Below are positions 1-8,497 of a stretch of 24,131 nucleotides of DNA, one piece after another (position 1 is the first letter of the stretch; the number at the start of each line of letters is the position of its first letter). Origin of the DNA: Opitutia bacterium UBA4506 (GTDB taxonomy: Bacteria > Verrucomicrobiota > Verrucomicrobiia > Opitutales > Puniceicoccaceae). Location of the stretch: the NCBI GenBank assembly GCA_002388665.1, contig DGMY01000038.1, positions 378-24,508 of the forward strand, read 5' to 3'. A program made the translations under genes and the position numbers. The notes below the pieces were generated by a model. The model was not told where the DNA came from, searched no databases, and worked only from the letters and a program-made list of their open reading frames with translations.

Positions 1-21
1 AAACGGACTGGAAAGTCCGTT
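1..21 (-). repeat. REP-like hairpin, variant A
   Basis: This is a perfect inverted repeat, AACGGACT / AGTCCGTT around a GGAA loop on the plus strand. It is the same 20-base hairpin found at 21393, 21803, 23471 and 23936. On the minus strand the foot reads GGGG instead of the GGAG seen in the other copies. It lies about 50 nt past the stop codon of the MFS gene, so on the minus strand it could also help end transcription of the catabolic operon. The window begins inside or at the edge of this element, so its outer context is not visible. Confidence 0.8.
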
Positions 22-72
22 CCCCTTTTTGCTCGCTTGGTTTTTCGTGCAGTCGATGAGACTCTTCGCTGG

Positions 73-1401
73 TTAGCGATCTACCTTGTTCTCTTTCAAC
101 CGAACCGAAAGCACAAGAACGACGCAAGCGAGACAGGCCAGAAGGGAGAAGATCGCCAACCAAGCGTCTTTACCATAGGCGTGCAAGGGCCCGCCTCGCT
201 CGGAGTCAAAGCAGTTCATCAATAAACCCACCGCATTCCCCAAAAGAGCGACAAAGAAATACAAACTGAAATTAAAGAGACATACCGCCAGCCCGGCCTT
301 ACTGGGCTCATTCGTTCCGTAGAGCAATGGAATGGCAATTGGTGAAAGGCTGGCAGTTACTGCAAGCATGCAGAGAAACACCGCAACCGCCGGAGTTTGC
401 ACATTGAATCCAGTCATCAATACGAGTCCGCAGCAGACAAACGTCGACATGCAGCCGGACCCGATAATGAAGATCTTAATTCGCCCCCCGATCAACTTAC
501 CGAGAAACACGGGCACGAAGCCTGAGAGGGCGGCGAGAATAGCCATCAGCGACAACACCCATGCCGCATTCTCGGAAGTGAGCCCGAGAAAGTCTTCCAA
601 ATACTTTTTGCCGACGACTGTCTGGAGCACATAGTAGATCCCGAAATGTAGCCCGGTGCACGCATAGATACTCCGGTTGTTTGGAAGCCTTAAAATTTCG
701 AGATACGGTCGTAACCGAAAGGGATTCCTGGGCTTCGATCCCCTGGCCACCTGTTTCATCCCGCATGCCAACGAGAAGACCAGCCAGCCGAGGATGGCGG
801 CCAAGCCAAGCAAGAGCATCAGGTTGCGCCAACCGATCCCATTGGCTGCGATCACAAACGGCGCTCCGGCAACGATGCCGCCTGCGTAGCCGGTAAAGAT
901 AACGCTCGAAAGCGCGACGGGGAAATCCTTCGGCTGAAAGATCCGACGAGCTTCCTGAACCAGACTCAGGTAGAGGGAGCTCGCGCCAAGCCCGACCATC
1001 ATCCGACTCGCGTAAAGCAGCGGGAGACCATGCGAGAGCGAGAAGAGAACGGCACCGACGCAAAAGACCAGCGCACCATAGAAGATCACGCGCCTTCCGC
1101 CAAAGTTTTCCACCATGAAACCGATGACCAATTGACTCAACGCATAGACATACATGAACGAAGCGCCGAGCCAAGTGATCGAAGAGGCCGATGCATTCAA
1201 TTCACGCTGCAATGTGCCAAAGATGGCACCGGGAACCGCCACGCGCTGGACATTGGCCAGAAAATACAGTCCGGTTCCGGCAATCAGCGCCACGATCCAC
1301 CATCCCGGGATTCCCGGTGCCCGATCTTCGTGAGCCGTCTTGGCGGCTACTTCGACACCAACCGGCGGTTTGGTCTCAGAACTGTCTGCGGGTTTTTGCA
1401 T
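73..1401 (-). CDS. MFS transporter, last gene of the catabolic operon
   Basis: Major facilitator superfamily permease of 442 residues in the inner membrane, probably importing the substrate of the operon by proton symport. The hydrophobic pattern fits about 12 membrane segments, beginning at GWWIVALIAGTGLYFLA near residue 34, with a GGRRVIFYGA-type loop 2-3 motif and a basic central loop (KQVARGSKPRNPFR). I chose the ATG at 1401 because GGAGGAG lies 5 nt upstream. A further upstream in-frame ATG at 1476 would add 25 low-complexity residues that read inside the previous gene. The chosen start still lies 55 nt inside the phosphotriesterase-family gene, which suggests translational coupling. The family is secure but substrate specificity is not; anion or sugar-acid transport is only an inference from the neighbours. 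Confidence 0.9.
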   Translation of the reverse strand: MQKPADSSETKPPVGVEVAAKTAHEDRAPGIPGWWIVALIAGTGLYFLANVQRVAVPGAIFGTLQRELNASASSITWLGASFMYVYALSQLVIGFMVENFGGRRVIFYGALVFCVGAVLFSLSHGLPLLYASRMMVGLGASSLYLSLVQEARRIFQPKDFPVALSSVIFTGYAGGIVAGAPFVIAANGIGWRNLMLLLGLAAILGWLVFSLACGMKQVARGSKPRNPFRLRPYLEILRLPNNRSIYACTGLHFGIYYVLQTVVGKKYLEDFLGLTSENAAWVLSLMAILAALSGFVPVFLGKLIGGRIKIFIIGSGCMSTFVCCGLVLMTGFNVQTPAVAVFLCMLAVTASLSPIAIPLLYGTNEPSKAGLAVCLFNFSLYFFVALLGNAVGLLMNCFDSERGGPLHAYGKDAWLAIFSLLACLACVVLVLSVRLKENKVDR

Positions 1402-2327
1402 AGCAACTCCTCCATCTCCGCCTCCCCGATTCCGCACTGACGCAAGCGGGGCAGCATTTCCTCGTGGATGAGGCACAGCCCCTGTTCATCCTCGTCGATG
1501 ACGGTCCCTAACCGCTGGCGCGTCTGATCATTCCGGCGGTCATCGTAACAAATATAGTCGTGGGAGATGAGGAGCCGGTGCAACCAATCCTGGGCCAGGT
1601 TCGCCACCATGGCGGTCTTGCGCGCGAACACCTCCGGCTGGTGGCGCCGAAGACGATCAATCTCCACCCAGCAGCCACACCGGAGGATCTCGCGGACGTA
1701 TTCGGTGTCATTCGAGTCGCCGCAGTGGCCGACGATGATTTTCTCCGGCGCCGATCCGGCCTCCTGCAACATGCCCAGGGCCTCCAGCGTATTCCTACGC
1801 TTGGGAGCGGTATGAACGAACACCGGGAGGCCCGTCGCCGCCTGTACACGCCCGACAGTCGCGAGCAGAAATTTGGCGGCCGGGGTCAACTCCTCCACCG
1901 CGCACTTCAAAATACCCGGTCGGATCGATGTGCCCTCGGCGCCCTGTGCGCATTCCTCAAGAAGATACCCTGCGAGATCTTCAACAGAGATACGACCATA
2001 GGAGAAATCGTCGTAATGGTAAAAACCGGTAGACGCGACGATGTGAACACCCGAGCGCCGCGACACTTCGGCCAGGAGACGGATGTCACGGGACAGATTC
2101 AGCGGCGTTCCATCCACCACGGTCGTCACGCCATAGCGTTCGCGCAGACGTTGTAGCTTGGTTGCCGCCGTCACGATGACCTCCTCTTTGCGTAGCCAAC
2201 TCTCCCCGAAGTAGTGATACAGGGAGAGTGAACTACAAAGAATGTGCTCATGGATCAGGGTCGCGCCGAGATCTTCGGGAACCACGGGGCCGAGCACCGT
2301 TTCAACGCGTCCCGCGCCCTCGGTCAT
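1347..2327 (-). CDS. Phosphotriesterase-family metal-dependent hydrolase
   Basis: A 326-residue TIM-barrel hydrolase of the PTE/PTER-like amidohydrolase branch. The expected binuclear metal ligands are all visible: H26 and H28 in LIHEHIL, K141 (the lysine normally carbamylated) in GILKCAV, H172 in FVHTAPK, H201 in VGHCGDS, and D257 in ISHDYIC. Family members act as lactonases, phosphotriesterases or amidases; a lactonase role would suit the surrounding dehydrogenases. It starts 5 nt after the FAH gene ends, and its last codons overlap the MFS start. There is no signal peptide, so it should be cytoplasmic. The substrate is not predictable from sequence alone. Confidence 0.88.
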   Translation of the reverse strand: MTEGAGRVETVLGPVVPEDLGATLIHEHILCSSLSLYHYFGESWLRKEEVIVTAATKLQRLRERYGVTTVVDGTPLNLSRDIRLLAEVSRRSGVHIVASTGFYHYDDFSYGRISVEDLAGYLLEECAQGAEGTSIRPGILKCAVEELTPAAKFLLATVGRVQAATGLPVFVHTAPKRRNTLEALGMLQEAGSAPEKIIVGHCGDSNDTEYVREILRCGCWVEIDRLRRHQPEVFARKTAMVANLAQDWLHRLLISHDYICYDDRRNDQTRQRLGTVIDEDEQGLCLIHEEMLPRLRQCGIGEAEMEELLCKNPQTVLRPNRRLVSK

Positions 2328-2332
2328 GACAG

Positions 2333-3133
2333 TTACGCCTCCAGCGCAACCGGGTTGGAGAGCTCTCCGATCCCTTCGATTTCAACCGTAAAGACATCGC
2401 CCGGCTGAAGCCAACGTTGCGGCGTTGATGCCATACCGACTCCATGCGGAGTGCCGGTCAGGATCACGGTTCCGGGAAGCAAAGTAGTGCTCCCGCTGAG
2501 GAATTCGATGAGAGCCGGCACATCGAAGATCATGTCCTCGGCATTCCAATCCTGCACAGTTTCGCCGTTGATCCGACCCTGCAAGCGAAGCGCATTGGGG
2601 TTCGCAATCTCATCGGTCGTGACGAGGCACGGCCCCAAAGGGCAGAACGTATCGAACGTCTTCCCACGGCACCACTGCCCTCCCCCGTGTTTTAGCTGCC
2701 AGTCGCGGGCGCTCACATCGTTGGCACAAGTGTAGCCGAGCACGTAATCGAGGGCGTTCTCACGGCTCACATTCTTGCAGGTCTTGCCGATTACGACCGC
2801 GAGTTCGGTTTCATAATCGACCTCCTCGCTCGACAAGTGCGAGGGGATCTCGATCGGGTCGCCGGGATGCTGCAGGGAGTTGCCCCCTTTCATGAAAAGG
2901 ATCGGAAACGACGGAATCTTCGCCCCGCTCTCTTCAGCGTGATGCCGGTAATTGAGGCCGATACACAGGATCGCGGCGGGCACGATCGGGGCGAGGACCT
3001 TCGCCACTGTGGCCTTTTCCCCCGATAGCTTTATGCCGTCGAGTAGATCGCCCTCGAGCCGTTCGGTCCAATCTTCATGCTGCAGGCCGTATTCAATGGC
3101 GCCCTGTTCGTTTCGGTAGCGGATGATTTTCAT
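2333..3133 (-). CDS. Fumarylacetoacetate hydrolase (FAH) family protein
   Basis: A 266-residue FAH-fold enzyme. The family includes 2,4-diketo-3-deoxy-fuconate hydrolases, ureidoglycolate-lyase-like proteins and oxo-acid decarboxylases. Seen here are GLNYRHHAEE (59-68), the metal-binding stretch EVDYETELAVVIG with E108 and E110, the third ligand D139 in TCANDVSARDWQ, and the C-terminal TGTPHGVGM turn. The start overlaps the stop of the Ldh_2 gene in an ATGA, which fixes it. Context favours hydrolytic cleavage of a diketo acid made by the upstream dehydrogenases; that step is inferred. Family assignment is firm; the exact reaction is open. Confidence 0.9.
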   Translation of the reverse strand: MKIIRYRNEQGAIEYGLQHEDWTERLEGDLLDGIKLSGEKATVAKVLAPIVPAAILCIGLNYRHHAEESGAKIPSFPILFMKGGNSLQHPGDPIEIPSHLSSEEVDYETELAVVIGKTCKNVSRENALDYVLGYTCANDVSARDWQLKHGGGQWCRGKTFDTFCPLGPCLVTTDEIANPNALRLQGRINGETVQDWNAEDMIFDVPALIEFLSGSTTLLPGTVILTGTPHGVGMASTPQRWLQPGDVFTVEIEGIGELSNPVALEA

Positions 3134-4173
3134 AGTGTCAAAGCGGGGACGCCCAACGATTCGGCGAGTGTGTTCAATTCCTCGACGACCTTGGCGTCGA
3201 TGGGGATACCCGTCTCCATGCGTTCTTTCTCTTTTCGAAATTCGATCTCTCCGGGCTGGTACAGTTCGGTGACGCCCTCGGCCTTCACCGCATTCTTCAC
3301 ATAGCCGGAAAGCTGTGCGGCCAGCTGTTTGAAAAGACCGATCTCGATAAAGCGAGCCACATCGATCGCCAGCATAAAATGGGAGACGGACTGCTTTTGG
3401 CCGAGATCATACATGGACGGAAGGGTCTTCGAAAACTGAACGCCACCGAGGACTCCGGTGAGAAGCTCGATCATAAACGCGAGGCCGAAACCCTTGGGGC
3501 CGCCGACCGGCAGCATAAATCCTCCATTGAGAACGGCGGCGGGATCCGTGGTTGGGCTGCCGCCTTGATCCGCACCCCAGCCTTCGGGAATGGATGCCCC
3601 AGTGGTTTTGGCATGCAGGATTTTCCCGAGCGCAGCATTGCTCATGGCCATGTCCAACAGGATGGGAAAGGTACCGGCAGAAGGCGCGGCGATGGCCAGC
3701 GGGTTGTTGCCCAGGACTTTCTCGGCACCACCGGTCGGAGGCATGAGAGGCGTCGTATTGGTTGCAGCGATACCGATCATGTTTTTCTCCGCGGCCATCA
3801 TGGCATAGTGCGCAGCGATGCCGAAGTGATTGCTATTGCGGACCACGACCATCCCCACCCCGAATTCCTCCGCTTTGGCCATGGCCAATTCCATGGCCCG
3901 GACTCCTGCGATCTGGCCCGCAGAATAGTGGGCGTCCACCAGCGCGGTCGCGGCATCGTCGCGGACGGTCTCGATTTTCGCCGAAGCCCGGTTCAACTCC
4001 TTCTGCATCCGGCTGATGTAGAGCGGCAACCGCATGACTCCGTGACTGTGAATGCCACGGGCATCGGCCTCGACCAGGGTGCGGGTGATGAGTGCGGCTT
4101 CGCCCGAGGGCACACCGGCCCGTGCAAGGCATCGGTTGGAGAAGTCGGCAATTTTATCGGGTAGAATATTCAT
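3130..4173 (-). CDS. Malate/L-lactate dehydrogenase family (Ldh_2) oxidoreductase
   Basis: An NAD(P)H-dependent 2-hydroxyacid/2-oxoacid oxidoreductase of the Ldh_2 (YlbC/YbiC/DpkA-like) fold. Diagnostic motifs are ADARGIHSHGVMRLP with the catalytic-region HSHG, GNNPLAIAAPSAG, PILLDMAMSNAALGKI and the late GGPKGFGLAFMIELLTGVL. I prefer the ATG at 4173 (347 residues) because MNILPDKIADF matches the usual short N-terminus. An ATG at 4197 would add eight residues and overlap the Rieske gene by 20 nt; it has a GAGGG upstream and cannot be excluded. The stop forms an ATGA with the FAH start. Family members reduce or oxidise malate, lactate, ureidoglycolate, 2,3-diketogulonate or imines. Here it probably oxidises a 2-hydroxyacid made earlier in the operon. 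Confidence 0.9.
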   Translation of the reverse strand: MNILPDKIADFSNRCLARAGVPSGEAALITRTLVEADARGIHSHGVMRLPLYISRMQKELNRASAKIETVRDDAATALVDAHYSAGQIAGVRAMELAMAKAEEFGVGMVVVRNSNHFGIAAHYAMMAAEKNMIGIAATNTTPLMPPTGGAEKVLGNNPLAIAAPSAGTFPILLDMAMSNAALGKILHAKTTGASIPEGWGADQGGSPTTDPAAVLNGGFMLPVGGPKGFGLAFMIELLTGVLGGVQFSKTLPSMYDLGQKQSVSHFMLAIDVARFIEIGLFKQLAAQLSGYVKNAVKAEGVTELYQPGEIEFRKEKERMETGIPIDAKVVEELNTLAESLGVPALTL

Positions 4174-4177
4174 ACGA

Positions 4178-4531
4178 TTACAGTTCAACAAAGACATCGC
4201 CCTCTTCGACGGTCACGGGATAGGTTCTGACCCGGATTTTGTCGGGCGAAAAAAGCGACTTGCCCGTCCGGATATCAAATTCCCAGCTGTGCCAGGGACA
4301 GCGGAGCACCTCGGTCTCCCGATCAAAAATGTACTCACCGCTCATCGCGCCCGCGCAATTTTTATCCAACATCCCGTCGGACAAGCAGGGACCCTTATGC
4401 GGGCAGACATCGCGCAGGGCATGCAGACTTCCTTGCTCGGAATAGACGACCACCACGGGACGCTTGTTAATCACCAGTGCCTTTTTCCGCACCTTTCCCA
4501 GTTCATCCATTGAGCAAACGAAATGCTTCAT
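4178..4531 (-). CDS. Small Rieske [2Fe-2S] ferredoxin-like protein
   Basis: A 117-residue single-domain Rieske protein. The two cluster-binding motifs are DVCPHKGPCL (C43, H45) and RCPWHSWEFD (C78, H81), with the usual spacing. There is no membrane segment or signal peptide, so it is a soluble cytoplasmic electron carrier like the ferredoxins of Rieske oxygenases or the NirD-type subunits. No oxygenase alpha subunit or flavin reductase is present in the operon, so its partner is unknown. Its start overlaps the stop of the upstream amidohydrolase in an ATGA, which indicates tight co-translation with that enzyme. The family call is sure; the role is not. Confidence 0.92.
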   Translation of the reverse strand: MKHFVCSMDELGKVRKKALVINKRPVVVVYSEQGSLHALRDVCPHKGPCLSDGMLDKNCAGAMSGEYIFDRETEVLRCPWHSWEFDIRTGKSLFSPDKIRVRTYPVTVEEGDVFVEL

Positions 4532-5577
4532 GATAGCTTCAGGAAGTTGCGCGCGTTCTGATACATGATCTTTTCGCGCAGGGTTTGGGGTATCTTCGAC
4601 GGAAGGGTTCGCTTTGGATCATCGAAATCCCAGTGCGGATAATCGGACGCATACATAATCATGTCCTCCGACTCCATCATGCCAATGATGCTCATGAACT
4701 GGTCCGCATTGAGGTCGTCCCACGGCTGGGTGGTAAATCGCATGTTCTCGCGAAAATAGTCGCTGGGCATCCGCTTGACCCACGGCGTTTCTTGCCGCAG
4801 TGCCTTGTAGGCCGAATCCATACGGTGCATCATGAACGGCACCCATTCGAATCCTCCTTCGACGAGCGACACCTGCAAACCAGGAAATCTGTCGAAGACA
4901 CCGTTGGTGATGAGGCTGATGGTTTGAGTCATGTAGGCCTGAGGGTGCAACGAACGCCATGCCACATAGTACCGCAGAAAGTCCCCGCCTTGGGCCGTAA
5001 TGATTGCCGAGAGGTGCATGGCGATCGGCAGACCATGCCGATGAGCGGCAGCGAAGATCGGGTGGTAGTATGGATCCCCCCAAGCGAAATCGGAAATGGG
5101 CAACATGACCTGCTTCATCTGCGGGTGGTCCGCCATCCGGTCGATCTCGCGAACCGCCGCCTCCGGCTCCCTGGGGATCGTAATCGAACCAAGCAGCCGT
5201 TCATCGCGGTCCAGCCAATGCTCCACGGTATAATCGTTGTAGGCCGAGGCCCGGGCTGCCGCAAACTCATACCAGCCATTGCATACGCTCGCCTCATAAA
5301 ACCAGCCGGTCAAAACCCCGTATTCGAACTCATACTTGTCCAGCAACTGCGTTTTCAGGAGTTCATAGCTGGAACCTGGCGTGGAGCCGTCTTCAGGACG
5401 GGTATCCATGCGGTATTTGGTTTCCTTGCGGATCTGATTGAACGGGATGGGGCGCTCGGGCACCCAACCGTAATCGGTAATGTACCGCTTCCACTGATCC
5501 GGCAGGTAGGGCACCAGATCGCTCAGCGAACGAATCTCGTGGTGGATGTCGGTATCAATAAGCAGTGACTTTTTCAT
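4528..5577 (-). CDS. ACMSD-like amidohydrolase (amidohydrolase_2 family)
   Basis: A 349-residue metal-dependent hydrolase or decarboxylase of the COG2159 type. Visible active-site landmarks are D10-I-H12 in the N-terminal TDIHHE, H188 in IAMHLSA, and D312 in YASDYPHWDFDD. Relatives include ACMSD-type decarboxylases, 4-oxalomesaconate hydratases and lactonases. The gene starts 25 nt after the quinone oxidoreductase gene and overlaps the Rieske gene by 4 nt. An odd point is its coupling to a Rieske protein instead of a dehydratase. Hydrolysis of a C-C or lactone bond is plausible but is inference only. No signal peptide is present, so it is cytoplasmic. Confidence 0.88.
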   Translation of the reverse strand: MKKSLLIDTDIHHEIRSLSDLVPYLPDQWKRYITDYGWVPERPIPFNQIRKETKYRMDTRPEDGSTPGSSYELLKTQLLDKYEFEYGVLTGWFYEASVCNGWYEFAAARASAYNDYTVEHWLDRDERLLGSITIPREPEAAVREIDRMADHPQMKQVMLPISDFAWGDPYYHPIFAAAHRHGLPIAMHLSAIITAQGGDFLRYYVAWRSLHPQAYMTQTISLITNGVFDRFPGLQVSLVEGGFEWVPFMMHRMDSAYKALRQETPWVKRMPSDYFRENMRFTTQPWDDLNADQFMSIIGMMESEDMIMYASDYPHWDFDDPKRTLPSKIPQTLREKIMYQNARNFLKLS

Positions 5578-5602
5578 GATGGTGATACTGCAACCACTCG
5601 GC

Positions 5603-6583
5603 TCACCGGACCGTCAGAACGACTTTGCCACTGTTCTCCCGGTTTTGTAGAATCCGGTGCGCTGACTCGGCCTCCTGGATCGGAAGCTCTGCATGCACAA
5701 CCGGCTTGATACGACCGCTTTCAAACTCCGGCCAAAGCCGCTCGACCAACTCGCCGAGGATCCGCTGTTTCTCCTCGAGCGAACGCGAACGCAGGGTGCT
5801 GCCAATCAGACGCAAACGACGCGTAAGAACCGATCGCAGGGCCAACTCCGTGGTGACGCCACCCAAGGTAGCAATCAGCACCCAGCGACCTCCCATCGCA
5901 AGTTTGGACAAGTTCGGGCCCAAGCCATCGCCGCCCACGCAATCAAGGACGACATTCACCGGATGATCGCCGGCCGCACATTCGTCGAACACCGCATCGA
6001 CCGACTCCTCGTGGTGGTTCACGATCCGGTCTACCCCGAACTCGCGCATCAGCTCTACCTTGGCCGAGCCACCGACCGAGGCAACGGTACGAGCACCGAT
6101 AAACTTCGCAATTTGCAGGGCCGCGATCCCCACCCCACTCGCTCCCGCATGGACAAACGCGGTTTCGCCAGGTTGCAAATGCGCTTCATTGATCAGGTTC
6201 AACCAAGCTGTGGCAAAGACTTCCGGCAACGATGCCGCCTCCGCCATGGAGAGCCCTTTGGGTACCGGCATCAACAGCTCCGCTGGCACGGCGACCTTTT
6301 CGGCATAACCGCCGCCACCGAGCAAGGCACAAACCTTGTCGCCGACTTTCCAACGACTGCCATCGACATCTTGACCGACCTCCTGAATGACACCCGCAAC
6401 CTCGAGTCCCATCCAAGGTGGCGAGCCCGGAGGCGGCGGGTACTTGCCCGCCCGTTGCAGGAGGTCCGCACGGTTCACCGCGGAAGCGTGGATCTCGATC
6501 AACACTTCACCAGCGGCACAGACCGGATCATCGACCTCGGTCCACACCAGCGATTCGTCTTCGTTTACTTGAATTACGTTCAT
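5603..6583 (-). CDS. Zinc-independent MDR, PIG3-type NAD(P)H:quinone oxidoreductase
   Basis: A 326-residue medium-chain dehydrogenase/reductase resembling the PIG3/TP53I3 quinone oxidoreductases. Seen are NRADLLQRAGKYPPPPG (37-53), PPWMGLEVAGVI, the nucleotide-binding GASGVGIAALQIAK (147-160) and the C-terminal SGKVVL typical of the family. The catalytic-zinc cysteine is absent, which fits zinc-free reductases. The start at 6583 is chosen because its ATGA overlaps the upstream stop and GGAG lies 8 nt before it; a longer start at 6616 reads into the upstream gene. It probably reduces an enone or quinone-like intermediate, or recycles cofactor. Confidence in the family is high and in the substrate low. 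Confidence 0.9.
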   Translation of the reverse strand: MNVIQVNEDESLVWTEVDDPVCAAGEVLIEIHASAVNRADLLQRAGKYPPPPGSPPWMGLEVAGVIQEVGQDVDGSRWKVGDKVCALLGGGGYAEKVAVPAELLMPVPKGLSMAEAASLPEVFATAWLNLINEAHLQPGETAFVHAGASGVGIAALQIAKFIGARTVASVGGSAKVELMREFGVDRIVNHHEESVDAVFDECAAGDHPVNVVLDCVGGDGLGPNLSKLAMGGRWVLIATLGGVTTELALRSVLTRRLRLIGSTLRSRSLEEKQRILGELVERLWPEFESGRIKPVVHAELPIQEAESAHRILQNRENSGKVVLTVR

Positions 6584-7722
6584 GATAGTATCTCCAATGG
6601 GTGGCGGCGCTCGCATAGCGGGAGATCAACCCGACGCCCCGACAACGCGGAAGCGTAAGCACCATAAATCATTTCCAGCACGGTCTGAGCATCCCGGGCA
6701 CAGGCCAACGGCTCGCGACCTTCCTCCAGCGCACAGATTAGATCCCAAGCCGCCCGGCGGTTGTTGTGGAGGAAATATAAACGAAACCCCTGATACTCTC
6801 CGCAATCCAGCGGCTCGGCCCCGGGTATCCCCTCATCCTCCGGCAAGGGGACATCCTCGAACAACGCCTCATCCTCCGGCGGAAATGGCGAACGGCACAA
6901 ACGAAGCTTTCGCTCGTCATCGAAGCGAACCGCCAAAGTCCCGGTCGTCCCAACGATCGTGATCCCCATCCGAACCCCGCGCTCCGAGAGGCCACGGCGG
7001 CTCTCGAACCAGCCACGCACTCCGCCCGCGAATTGATAAGAACTCCAAACTTCGTCACCCGCGACCGGCCCGATGGGCTCCGCGGTTTCCAAGCACTCGC
7101 CCGCTTTGATCGGCTTCCCCTCATGGGAGATATCCGCGGAAACGCGCAAAGGTTTCCCGAAAAAATAACAGGCCAGATCCAAGATGTGCGTACCGAGGAC
7201 GAGCATGTCTTCGCCGCCTCCCCGATGATCCTCTTTCCCCCGACCGTAAAAGGACAGCACTCGCCCAATCTCTCCAGCCTCGATCATTCGCTTTGCCTCC
7301 TGAAAGACCTGCGCATAGCGCCCTAAATGGGCCACCGCGATACGAAGACCCATCCGCGCAGCCTGATCGACAATGCCATCCACCTCCCGCAAACTCGCCG
7401 CGAGCGGCTTTTCACAGTACACGTGAATGCCACGCTCCATCGCCGCGGCAAGCGGTTCCGCATGCTCTCCGGGCAGACGCGAGCAAACGACCAGAATGTC
7501 AATCGACTCGGCATCCAGAAGTGCCGAAAGGCTTCCGTAGTGCTTGGCCGCGCCCACCGACTCCCGTCTCGCCTCAATCCCCTCGAGGTTAGAGTCCACC
7601 AGGGCGACGATCTCGGTGCGCGGCAGGCCCTTGAACGCCAGATGCGTCAGATGCCCACCCAGGCCCGGCTTACTCGTATCGTAGTAAACCGCGACTTTCC
7701 AAATTTTACCTGATTGCTTCAT
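6580..7722 (-). CDS. Gfo/Idh/MocA family oxidoreductase (operon copy)
   Basis: A 380-residue NAD(P)-dependent dehydrogenase with an N-terminal Rossmann domain and a C-terminal alpha/beta domain. CEKPLA (103-108) carries the family lysine, and GTHILDLACYFFGK (177-190) has the expected catalytic-region histidine H179. The N-terminus is unusual: AVYYDTSKPGLGGHL takes the place of a clean GxGxxG. These enzymes oxidise or reduce sugars, inositols and their derivatives. The stop overlaps the next start in an ATGA. The gene starts 31 nt after the first gene of the operon. It is likely one of the entry oxidation steps. Family call firm, substrate unknown. Confidence 0.9.
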   Translation of the reverse strand: MKQSGKIWKVAVYYDTSKPGLGGHLTHLAFKGLPRTEIVALVDSNLEGIEARRESVGAAKHYGSLSALLDAESIDILVVCSRLPGEHAEPLAAAMERGIHVYCEKPLAASLREVDGIVDQAARMGLRIAVAHLGRYAQVFQEAKRMIEAGEIGRVLSFYGRGKEDHRGGGEDMLVLGTHILDLACYFFGKPLRVSADISHEGKPIKAGECLETAEPIGPVAGDEVWSSYQFAGGVRGWFESRRGLSERGVRMGITIVGTTGTLAVRFDDERKLRLCRSPFPPEDEALFEDVPLPEDEGIPGAEPLDCGEYQGFRLYFLHNNRRAAWDLICALEEGREPLACARDAQTVLEMIYGAYASALSGRRVDLPLCERRHPLEILS

Positions 7723-7753
7723 CGTGTAATCTTAGCCGAGGGCGAACAGGTTG

Positions 7754-8497
7754 TTAGGCAAACCCACCACAAGCGCGGGCCCCATCGATCAAGTGGTTAC
7801 TCCCACTGATCATCGCTGCATCTTCGGAGCTTAGGTAGAGGATCAGCTTCGTAACCTCCCCAGGCTCAGCCGCACGCCCCAGCGGCGTCTTGATGTTCCC
7901 CATCGCCTCGCGCGTCATCACCGGCCCGGGCGAGACACAGCAGGCCCGGATCCCATGGGGTGCCCCCGCCAAAGCGAGCGATTTGGTCAAGCCAATCATC
8001 CCGCTCTTGGCCGCACCATAGACGACTGCCCCCGCGCCCCCAACGACCCCTCCCACGGAACCGAGATTGATGATCACGCCCCCTTTCTGGGTCATCATGG
8101 TCGGCAGCACTGCCCGGGCAAAATAGATTGGCCCGGTAAAATTCACCCCGATGCCCCAATCCATGGCCTCGAGCGTCATCTGATCGAAGCCGCCTGGGCA
8201 CTTGCAAACCCGGTGCGGATTCCCTCCGGCAATGTTCGCCAGGATATCAATGCGACCAAAGCGTTCGACCGCCAGCGCCACGGCACGCTCAACAGACTCA
8301 TAGGAGCGGACATCGGTCGTCACCGCACAGGCTTCCCCACCGGCCCGCCTGATCTCCTCGGCCGCAACCTCGATCGCATCGGCATTCACGTCGGTCAAGA
8401 CAACCTTGGCTCCCTCGGCCGCATACTGCTGCGAACTTAGCAAGCCCAGTCCAGAGGCTGCTCCGGTGACGATGGCAACTTTATCTTTAAATCTCAT
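7754..8497 (-). CDS. Short-chain dehydrogenase/reductase, first gene of the catabolic operon
   Basis: A classical SDR. The Rossmann motif TGAASGLG, NIAGG, the catalytic serine in NLGSVGG and the YxxxK pair in VYGAAKSG are all visible, followed by the SPGPV stretch. I prefer the start at 8497 (247 residues) because MRFKDKVAIVTG is the usual SDR opening. An ATG at 8521 would add eight residues; neither start has a convincing ribosome-binding site. An insertion rich in cysteine (RVCKCPGG) between strand 4 and the active-site serine may shape the substrate pocket. It probably catalyses NAD(P)-dependent oxidation of a hydroxyl on the operon substrate. As the promoter-proximal gene it faces the LacI-family regulator. 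Confidence 0.9.
   Translation of the reverse strand: MRFKDKVAIVTGAASGLGLLSSQQYAAEGAKVVLTDVNADAIEVAAEEIRRAGGEACAVTTDVRSYESVERAVALAVERFGRIDILANIAGGNPHRVCKCPGGFDQMTLEAMDWGIGVNFTGPIYFARAVLPTMMTQKGGVIINLGSVGGVVGGAGAVVYGAAKSGMIGLTKSLALAGAPHGIRACCVSPGPVMTREAMGNIKTPLGRAAEPGEVTKLILYLSSEDAAMISGSNHLIDGARACGGFA

Noticed and set aside
497..1174. 225-codon minus-strand frame inside the MFS gene
   Set aside because: Same strand, shifted frame, Arg- and Cys-rich low-quality protein; the MFS frame has the membrane pattern.
4585..5568. Long open frame (327 codons) on the plus strand opposite the ACMSD-like amidohydrolase
   Set aside because: It lies antisense to a gene with clear metal-binding motifs and operon overlaps. 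Its translation has no recognisable domain and is typical of a high-GC shadow frame.
5693..6658. Open frame of 321 codons on the plus strand opposite the quinone oxidoreductase
   Set aside because: Antisense shadow of a well-supported gene; no domain features.
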